Shown piece after piece: positions 16,151-20,537 of a stretch of 20,537 nucleotides of DNA. The stretch is taken from contig CAZVWJ010000046.1 in the NCBI GenBank assembly GCA_964631325.1, positions 1 through 20,537 on the forward strand, written 5' to 3'. Origin of the DNA: CAZVWJ01 sp964631325 (GTDB lineage Bacteria; T1Sed10-126). Every line of letters starts with the position of its first letter. Positions within the stretch are counted from its first letter, which is position 1. A model generated the notes under the pieces. The model was given only the letters and a program-made list of their open reading frames with translations. It did no database searches and had not been told where the DNA came from. The position numbers and the translations under genes were made by a program.

Positions 16151-16393
16151 TTATCTTCGCCCCTTCGCCTTGAGTTCTTGAATCGATGTGTTTGACCCAA
16201 GCCGGTGCGTTTTCCGGAACTCCTTTAGTTTGGAAATTGTTTCAGCCGGAGGCTGATCCGGACAGTTATCCGCCGGAACCAGCTCAGCAACGGGAGTGCC
16301 ATGACGAGTAATGGTAAAATGTTTCCCTGATTCAACTTCCCGTAGCAATTTGGCCAGATTAGTCTTCGCTTCGTAACTGCCGATTTTTCCCAT
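16151..16393 (-). CDS. Phd/YefM-like antitoxin
   Basis: An 80-residue antitoxin. The N-terminal segment GSYEAKTNLAKLLREVESG followed by FTITRHGTPVAELVPAD is the complete Phd/YefM fold, which dimerises and binds operator DNA. The C-terminal part (about 45-80) is the charged toxin-binding tail. ATG at 16393 is chosen over an upstream GTG (16402) because AGGTGAG, which includes that GTG, makes a good ribosome site for the ATG. It is 2 bases upstream of the PIN toxin. A strong promoter and a perfect palindrome directly upstream support autoregulation. Confidence 0.88.
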   Translation of the reverse strand: MGKIGSYEAKTNLAKLLREVESGKHFTITRHGTPVAELVPADNCPDQPPAETISKLKEFRKTHRLGSNTSIQELKAKGRR

Positions 16394-16408
16394 TAGACTC
16401 ACCTATAG

Positions 16409-16435
16409 TTTAGACTGGTTGGCAACCAGTCTAAA
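16409..16435. promoter_or_regulatory. 27-bp perfect palindrome, probable Phd operator
   Basis: Arms TTTAGACTGGTTG and CAACCAGTCTAAA are exact reverse complements around a single central G. The site overlaps the downstream edge of the -10 box at 16434-16439 and ends 16 bases before the antitoxin ATG, where a bound dimer would block transcription start. Confidence 0.75.
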
Positions 16436-16462
16436 TATAAGCTATTTTGCGCCAGAAGTCAA
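16434..16462 (-). promoter_or_regulatory. Sigma-70-type promoter of the phd-vapC pair
   Basis: On the minus strand, -35 TTGACT (16457-16462) and -10 TATATT (16434-16439) are separated by exactly 17 bases. Both are close to consensus, and the palindromic operator starts within the -10 box. Confidence 0.75.
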
Positions 16463-16506
16463 AAGACAAGAAACAGGGAAGATTCATATACCCCCTATAA
16501 ATTCTT

Positions 16507-16689
16507 TCAGGTGATCCCTTCTCGGAAGAGATCATGCATGTGGATATCGCCTTCCGGCCGGTACTCTTCATCGACTATGAAAAGAACCGTGATTTCATGT
16601 TCCTCCATAATCTGAAGAGCTTCGACAGCCCCCTGGTCCCGGTTGATGGTCAGCGGGTCAACGGTCATTACCTCGGTCAGTTCGTTGTC
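16507..16689 (-). pseudogene. kdsD: Relic of arabinose-5-phosphate isomerase KdsD: C-terminal CBS domain only
   Basis: Sixty codons and a TGA on the minus strand encode the last CBS domain of a KdsD-type isomerase. The frame reads ELTEVMTVDPLTINRD, then AVEALQIMEEHEITVLFIVD, then GDIHMHDLFREGIT and stop. The GxxHMHDLxRxG ending is the usual C terminus of KdsD, the SIS-plus-two-CBS enzyme that makes A5P for Kdo. The SIS domain and first CBS domain are missing; the frame stays open upstream but shows no similarity, and no start codon with a ribosome site is visible. It lies back to back with kdsA and ends about 45 bases from the promoter of the Phd-VapC pair. I read it as the remnant of the original kdsD of this locus. 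A functional stand-alone CBS peptide is a less likely alternative. Confidence 0.75.
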
Positions 16690-16852
16690 AAAGAAGTTGT
16701 CGCTGGACGGGAGGATATTTTGCCCAGTACAAAATGAATCCGTTGAAAAGTGTGGGCAGTGTTGCGGACAGTTGCATTCAATCTTTAAAATTTGCGTGAT
16801 AAACTTTATTTTGATTGAAGTAAATGAATTTCAACTATCAAGGTGATTCATA

Positions 16853-17692
16853 GTGCATAATTTATCCAAGGTTAAAAAAGTGAACGTCCGGGGAATCAAT
16901 TGTGGAGCGGAGGATCTTTTCCTGATCGCCGGTCCCTGTGTAATTGAAACGGATGAAGTGATGTTAGAGACGGCGGAAAAATTGAAAGAGATCAGTGAAA
17001 AACTCGAAGTACCCATTATTTTCAAAAGTTCCTTTCAAAAAGACAATCGCAGTGCACCGGATAATTACCGCGGCCCGGGACTTGAAGAGGGATTGCGGAT
17101 ATTGGAACAGATATCTGAAGAATTTGATTTACCGGTTGTCGCCGACGTTCATTATCCCGCCCAGGTGGAGCGGGCCGCCGAGGTGCTGGACGTAATTCAG
17201 ATTCCCGCCTTCCTTTGTATGCAGACCGACCTGGCCGAGGCAGTGGCCCAAACCGGCAAAGCTGTCAACGTCAAACACGGTCAATTCCAAGCTCCGGAGA
17301 ACATGGACCAACCGGTTGCTAAAATTACCAACCAGGGAAATGAGCGGATTATGTTGACGGAGCGCGGCTATACTTTCGGCTATAACGATTTAGTTGTAGA
17401 TCCCCGCAGTTTCTATGAGTTACGTCAGGTGGGGTATCCCGTTGTCTTTGACGTGACTCACACGATACGCAAGTATGGAATTCCCAGCAAGGATCCGGCC
17501 GGAGGTAGCAAGGAATACCTACCCGTGCTGGGCCGGACCGGCGTAGCTGCGGGCGTCGACGGCCTTTTTATTGAAACACATCCCGACCCTGCATTTGCGA
17601 AATGTGACGCCGCCAGTCAACTGCAGATTGACAAGTTTATTGAGTTCCTGAAGCCCCTGCTGGAGATAAATCGAATAGTTAAATCAGGCTAA
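16853..17692 (+). CDS. kdsA: 3-deoxy-D-manno-octulosonate 8-phosphate synthase (KdsA), metal-dependent class
   Basis: Cytoplasmic enzyme condensing phosphoenolpyruvate with arabinose 5-phosphate to Kdo 8-phosphate, the committed step of Kdo synthesis. At 279 residues it is full length. The A5P-site motif KSSFQKDNRS (58-67) separates it from DAH7P synthases, and YRGPGLEEG (72-80) follows. The metal-binding class is indicated by Cys29 in IAGPCVIE (Asn in the non-metal E. coli type), with His203, Glu241 in FIETHPDP and Asp252 in AKCDAAS as the other ligands. The GTG start is supported by AAGGTGA six bases upstream. It is divergent from the kdsD relic and about 310 bases upstream of the ArsR gene. 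An intact A5P-dependent synthase next to a destroyed A5P isomerase implies another A5P source. Confidence 0.95.
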   Translation: MHNLSKVKKVNVRGINCGAEDLFLIAGPCVIETDEVMLETAEKLKEISEKLEVPIIFKSSFQKDNRSAPDNYRGPGLEEGLRILEQISEEFDLPVVADVHYPAQVERAAEVLDVIQIPAFLCMQTDLAEAVAQTGKAVNVKHGQFQAPENMDQPVAKITNQGNERIMLTERGYTFGYNDLVVDPRSFYELRQVGYPVVFDVTHTIRKYGIPSKDPAGGSKEYLPVLGRTGVAAGVDGLFIETHPDPAFAKCDAASQLQIDKFIEFLKPLLEINRIVKSG

Positions 17693-18003
17693 TTACCTAT
17701 TTCTTAACTCAAAGTATAGATAGATTTTATGCAGTTAAAATCCTTACCGGTATTGTTATCCCCCCTCGTACCTGGATTCTTTACCTATTAGTCGTAATAG
17801 CGAGGAAATTTGTATAACTTCAACTTATATTTTTATCCGAATATATCGCTTGTGCATACTCTGTGAATATTTCAAAATACCTTCCCCGGGGAACCGAGTT
17901 ACTATTTTTTATATAAGTTTTTATTCCCTTTACCAATATTCTATCCTATCATTGAAACGATCGTTCAAATGTTAGTATAAACCAGGTAGGAGAGTGAAGG
18001 CAG
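17693..18003. other. Intergenic region between kdsA and the ArsR gene
   Basis: A 311-base AT-rich gap. It holds a short inverted repeat CTATTA/TAATAG near 17786-17801, enclosed by a CCTCG/CGAGG pair, without a following T-run. The regulator's promoter and operator lie at 17951-17981. No gene is visible. Confidence 0.5.
17951..17981 (+). promoter_or_regulatory. Promoter with overlapping operator for the ArsR-type gene
   Basis: A -35 TTGAAA (17952-17957) and a -10 TATAAA (17976-17981) are 18 bases apart, 22 bases before the start codon. The -35 box lies inside an inverted repeat TTGAA-N7-TTCAA containing the palindrome AACGATCGTT. Occupancy would block the polymerase, consistent with autorepression. 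Confidence 0.6.
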
Positions 18004-18297
18004 ATGGATGAAGTTATTTTTCGACTTGCTCAGATACTGGATGCTCTGGGGAACGGTGTTCGTTTGGATATTGTTTTGTTGCTAAGAGAGAATGAACGAC
18101 TGTGTGTATCTAAAATAGCGGAGGAACTTGATCGGACTTCTGGTTCGATTTCACATCAGTTGGAAGTTCTGGCCGCCCAAGGATTAGTTCGGGCCGAGTC
18201 CGAAGGACGCAACAGGATCTATGAAATAAGACGAGATGATATAGTGGACAAGATTTTAGAAATACTACCGCTAATAACTCGATCAGAAGATTCTTAA
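18004..18297 (+). CDS. ArsR-family winged-helix transcriptional regulator
   Basis: A 97-residue winged-helix DNA-binding protein of the ArsR/SmtB type. Residues 4-30 (ALGNGVRLDIVLLLRE) are the opening helix pair; CVSKIAEEL and the recognition helix TSGSISHQLEVLAAQGLV (45-62) follow; AESEGRNRIYEI (64-75) is the wing. There is one Cys (34) at the helix 3 position and no CxC pair or His cluster, so classical metal sensing is not indicated; a metabolite or simple dimer repressor is possible. A ribosome site (GTGAAGG) precedes the ATG. It lies between kdsA and the transaldolase-CBS gene, with related palindromic sites before itself and before that gene, which suggests it controls the latter. Confidence 0.85.
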   Translation: MDEVIFRLAQILDALGNGVRLDIVLLLRENERLCVSKIAEELDRTSGSISHQLEVLAAQGLVRAESEGRNRIYEIRRDDIVDKILEILPLITRSEDS

Positions 18298-18314
18298 AGT
18301 CATTTAGACGTACT

Positions 18315-18341
18315 AACGATCGTTCAAATGTACGATCGTAC
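18315..18341. promoter_or_regulatory. Probable ArsR-type operator upstream of the transaldolase-CBS gene
   Basis: The 16-base string ACGATCGTTCAAATGT also occurs in the regulator's own promoter (17957-17972). It is followed here by a perfect 12-bp palindrome, GTACGATCGTAC (18330-18341). The pair lies just upstream of a -35 box at 18352. Confidence 0.55.
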
Positions 18342-18351
18342 AGATGAAGGG

Positions 18352-18380
18352 TTGGAATTAAAGGCGGAGAAGTTTACATT
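18352..18380 (+). promoter_or_regulatory. Putative promoter of the transaldolase-CBS gene
   Basis: TTGGAA (18352-18357) and TACATT (18375-18380) are separated by 17 bases and followed by the start codon 68 bases later. Reasonable but not strong hexamers. Confidence 0.4.
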
Positions 18381-18448
18381 TTGGTTAAAATAGGTATCAT
18401 ATTTCGTTGTTTATGCGTGGAAAAATTTTAATAAGGACGGTAGTAATT

Positions 18449-19471
18449 ATGGAGCTATTTATTGATTCGGTGGTAATGGATGAAATAAAAAAAGCGATTG
18501 AGTTTGGTTTTGTTGAAGGGATAACTACAACTCCCACCTTTATGCAACGCCATGGGATCAAGGATGTAGACGGAGCAATTGTTAAACTTTCCAATCTTGG
18601 CCCGCAGATTCATGTAGAAGCACTCGGGGACACCAGGGATGAGATTATTGAGGAAGCAGAGCGGCTTGCTTCGCTGGAAGGCCTGGGCCGGGACCTTACT
18701 TTCAAGATACCGGTCACCACTGAGGGCCTAAAAGCGGCCAGCCGACTGACGGACGATGGTTTTAACGTCAATATGCACCTGGTATACACACTAAACCAGG
18801 TTTACATGGCAGCCGAAGCGGGTGCTACTTATATTTGTCCTTTAGTCGGTCGACTCCACGACCAGGGGCATGATTCTTTTGCTTTGATTGAACAAGCGGT
18901 GGATTTTCTTGAAAACGATAATTACGAGTCAAAACTTATGGTATCCTCGGTTCGACATCCGGAACACGTTAGGCTGGCCTGTAACGCCGGTGCCCATGCA
19001 ATTACTTTGCCCTGGCAGGTAATGAAAGTTCTGCCCAATAATGTGTTGACCGGGAAAGGACTGGAATCCTTCTCGATTGATACCCAGTTAACCACCTACA
19101 CTGTCCGCCAGTTTATTGATGAGAAGAACCCGGTAGCTCAAGCCGGGACGCCGATTGCCGAAGCGGCAATTGAAATGACCCGGGGAAGCTACGGGGTTGT
19201 TTCGGTTGTCAATGACAGTGGTGAATTAATTGGAGTTGTAACCGACGGTGACTTGCGGAGGGCGTTGGCCGAGGACAGCCTTGAGGAGCAGGACGTCGAT
19301 GACTTAATGTCCCGCGAGCCCAAGTCGTTGTCCGCGGACGTGGTTCTCCAGGAAGCCGTGGATTACTTGAAGCAAGAAGAAGTGGATAATTTAATTGTGG
19401 TGGACGGTGAAAATAAACCCCAGGGCATCCTGGACGTCCAGAACCTGCTTCAAGAAGGACTGATGGAGTGA
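18449..19471 (+). CDS. Transaldolase/FSA-like aldolase fused to a KdsD-type CBS pair
   Basis: A two-part protein of 340 residues. Residues 1-217 align with the short transaldolases/fructose-6-phosphate aldolases: MELFIDS with Asp6, GITTTPTFM (24-32), the Schiff-base Lys86 in FKIPVTTEGL, AGATYICPLVGRLHDQG (124-140) and GAHAITLPWQVM (181-192). Residues 225-340 are two CBS domains of the kind found in KdsD: AAIEMTRGSYGVVSVV, then IGVVTDGDLRRAL (261-273), and a second repeat ending GILDVQNLLQEGL. In KdsD these CBS domains follow a SIS isomerase domain, which is absent here. The start is ATG 18449, matching the MEL(Y/F) start of FSA, with AAGGA upstream. Lying between kdsA and kdsC, it is proposed to supply arabinose 5-phosphate. 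Thr28 and Leu132 replace usual FSA residues, so its reaction may be new. Confidence 0.85.
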   Translation: MELFIDSVVMDEIKKAIEFGFVEGITTTPTFMQRHGIKDVDGAIVKLSNLGPQIHVEALGDTRDEIIEEAERLASLEGLGRDLTFKIPVTTEGLKAASRLTDDGFNVNMHLVYTLNQVYMAAEAGATYICPLVGRLHDQGHDSFALIEQAVDFLENDNYESKLMVSSVRHPEHVRLACNAGAHAITLPWQVMKVLPNNVLTGKGLESFSIDTQLTTYTVRQFIDEKNPVAQAGTPIAEAAIEMTRGSYGVVSVVNDSGELIGVVTDGDLRRALAEDSLEEQDVDDLMSREPKSLSADVVLQEAVDYLKQEEVDNLIVVDGENKPQGILDVQNLLQEGLME

Positions 19472-19707
19472 CAAATCTGAGATTTGTAGTTGCCAGGCAT
19501 CAGTCTATAGTTAAAGTAATAAATTGTGAACTGTGACGAGGTGACGAAGGGACAAGGTAACTTCAAATTTAAGTTCAGGAACTGGGCTCTACAGATCTGC
19601 AAATCTAATTGCTGAGAAATTTAAGTTCCGTTTTCTCACGGATTGACGTTGAAAGTTCGGATTAGTCGTTGAATAACATCAAGTAAATGGTAGCTTACCT
19701 GATTTAA

Positions 19708-19869
19708 TTATTCCGTAAAACCGGCTTTGTTTTCATCCCCCGGAGATCGAGCTATTTTATGAATATAAAACTGCATCTCACCGGAGGTTGTCCGGTAAGC
19801 CAACCGACTGACATTACTGGATTTTCGCCCGTGAGACCACGAAATCAAGGTAGCCAAATACCGAGTCAT
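19708..19869 (-). CDS. Doubtful small hypothetical protein
   Basis: A 53-codon minus-strand frame from ATG 19869, open further to 19947 into the start of kdsC. The composition is soluble-protein-like (RLAYRTTSGEMQFYIHKIAR) rather than random AT-rich translation, but I recognise no family and no ribosome site precedes the ATG. It could be a relic or a chance frame. Confidence 0.2.
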   Translation of the reverse strand: MTRYLATLISWSHGRKSSNVSRLAYRTTSGEMQFYIHKIARSPGDENKAGFTE

Positions 19870-19903
19870 GCCGTTACTTGCCCAAAATCCCTTAAAAATC
19901 AAG

Positions 19904-19909
19904 AAGGAG
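19904..19909 (+). promoter_or_regulatory. Ribosome-binding site fixing the kdsC TTG start
   Basis: AAGGAG lies 9 bases before TTG 19919. The upstream in-frame ATG at 19868 has no comparable site, so the TTG start is preferred. Confidence 0.7.
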
Positions 19910-19918
19910 AAATTTCTA

Positions 19919-20479
19919 TTGAGTAAACAACATGAAAATTTAAGCAAGCCCGAGCTGGAGGAACGAGTTCAAGCACTTGAGCTGTTATTGTTGGATGTTG
20001 ACGGAGTCCTGACCGACGGTGGCATATTCTTAATCGGTGAGGACCAGGAGATGAAGAAATTTGATGTCCAGGACGGGATGGGAGTCACGCTGGTCCAACG
20101 TGCCGGCATCGAGGTTGGAATAATTACCGGACGAGTTTCCGGGGCGGTGAAAAAACGGGCTGAGGAACTGGAAATTGAGAAAATTTACCAGGGTCATTTC
20201 TGGAAAGAAGAAGCGCTGGAGGAAATTCTCCAGGATTATGAGCCCCACCAGCTCGCTTATATCGGCGACGATGTGCTGGACGTCCCCGTGATGCGTCGGG
20301 TTGGCCTACCGCTGGCTCCGGCCAACGCGCTACCGGAAGTTAAGGATGAATGTCTCCAGGTGGCAGAAAAAGAAGGCGGAGCGGGTGCAGTCCGTGAACT
20401 CGCTGATTGGCTTTTGGAACTTCGCGGCGAAAAGGAGGAAATCTACGATTACTACCGAACCAGTGGCGAAGGTGCTTGA
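19919..20479 (+). CDS. kdsC: 3-deoxy-D-manno-octulosonate 8-phosphate phosphatase (KdsC)
   Basis: A HAD-superfamily phosphatase of subclass C0 (no cap), releasing phosphate from Kdo 8-phosphate after KdsA. From the TTG start it has 186 residues, close to the E. coli enzyme. LLLLDVDGVLTDGGIFL (22-38) carries nucleophile Asp26 and general acid Asp28. IITGR (68-72) is motif II, and YIGDDVLDVPVMRRVGL (114-130) is motif IV with the metal-binding Asp pair. GGAGAVRELADWLL near the C terminus matches the KdsC tail that reaches into the neighbouring active site of the tetramer. Together with kdsA and the transaldolase-CBS gene it forms a Kdo precursor locus on one strand. High confidence. Confidence 0.94.
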   Translation: MSKQHENLSKPELEERVQALELLLLDVDGVLTDGGIFLIGEDQEMKKFDVQDGMGVTLVQRAGIEVGIITGRVSGAVKKRAEELEIEKIYQGHFWKEEALEEILQDYEPHQLAYIGDDVLDVPVMRRVGLPLAPANALPEVKDECLQVAEKEGGAGAVRELADWLLELRGEKEEIYDYYRTSGEGA

Positions 20480-20502
20480 TTTAACCTAAACTGAGCGATT
20501 CT

Positions 20503-20537
20503 ATGGTGAGTCTGCAAGATATCACCTGTTTCTATCA
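20503..20537 (+). CDS. Possible start of a gene cut by the window end
   Basis: ATG followed by GTG begins a frame reading MVSLQDITCFY and running off the end. It is 23 bases after the kdsC stop on the same strand, where Kdo loci often continue with LPS export genes. It has no clear ribosome site and is too short to assign. Confidence 0.25.
   Translation, partial: MVSLQDITCFY

Larger units (their letters stand above)
19472..19918. other. Intergenic region with short repeats before kdsC
   Basis: About 450 bases. ACAAATCT-G-AGATTTGT (19471-19487) is a perfect 17-bp palindrome beginning at the last base of the upstream stop. Imperfect octamer repeats run from 19533 to 19564 (GTGACGAG, GTGACGAA, GGGACAAG, GTAACTTC). 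AAATTTAAGTTC occurs twice (19565-19576 and 19617-19628). The right half is open on the minus strand; see the next entry. Confidence 0.45.

Noticed and set aside
16534..16737. 67-codon plus-strand frame MHVDIAFRPVLFID...
   Set aside because: It is the antisense shadow of the KdsD CBS relic, whose minus-strand reading matches a known family.
18004..18297. Calling the ArsR-type protein a metal or arsenic sensor
   Set aside because: Only one Cys is present and there is no CxC or His/Asp metal-site pattern; the neighbours are Kdo genes, not metal resistance genes.

Overview
The window looks like a cell-envelope polysaccharide locus of a diderm (LPS-making) bacterium. The evidence is a metal-type Kdo8P synthase (kdsA), a Kdo8P phosphatase (kdsC), a WaaE/KdtX-like glycosyltransferase, a WaaL-like O-antigen ligase and a UDP-glucose 4-epimerase. 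AT-rich intergenic DNA, frequent GTG/TTG starts and strong Shine-Dalgarno sites would fit a diderm Firmicute such as a member of the Halanaerobiales. That placement is a guess; nothing here fixes the taxon.

Layout. (1) 252-2651: an orphan FitA/VapB-like antitoxin with a 12-codon stub of its PIN toxin, then galE, then a MntA-HepT nucleotidyltransferase/HEPN toxin-antitoxin pair. (2) 2684-4516: a membrane-anchored sulfatase-fold enzyme with Thr at the nucleophile position, so probably a phospho-group transferase. (3) 4606-11286: an AT-rich accessory stretch with three sulfotransferase-like genes, two GT4 glycosyltransferases, an FkbM methyltransferase and a 125-bp palindromic element. (4) 11317-15269 on the minus strand: a tightly overlapped operon of GT2 (WaaE-like), GT4, O-antigen ligase and a membrane-anchored methyltransferase. 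(5) 15270-16462: a repeat-rich gap, then a Phd-VapC pair with a clear promoter and a 27-bp perfect palindromic operator. (6) 16507-20479: the Kdo precursor locus.

The most interesting part is the Kdo locus. Kdo synthesis needs arabinose 5-phosphate (A5P), normally made from ribulose 5-phosphate by KdsD, a SIS domain followed by two CBS domains. Here only the last CBS domain of a KdsD-like protein survives, as a start-less relic at 16507-16689 (minus strand). Between kdsA and kdsC lies instead a protein with a transaldolase/fructose-6-phosphate-aldolase barrel fused to a KdsD-type CBS pair (18449-19471). It appears that the SIS isomerase domain has been replaced by a Schiff-base aldolase. I propose that it supplies A5P by a different reaction, for example aldol addition of glycolaldehyde to glyceraldehyde 3-phosphate. 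An ArsR-type regulator sits between kdsA and the fusion gene, and related palindromic sites lie at its own promoter and just upstream of the fusion gene's promoter.

Together the genes suggest synthesis of Kdo, assembly of a core/O-type glycan (WaaE-like, GT4 and RfaG-like enzymes), ligation or polymerisation by the Wzy_C-family protein, and decoration by sulfation, methylation and possibly phospho-substituents. Three toxin-antitoxin modules or remnants and several hairpin repeats mark the region as recombination-prone.
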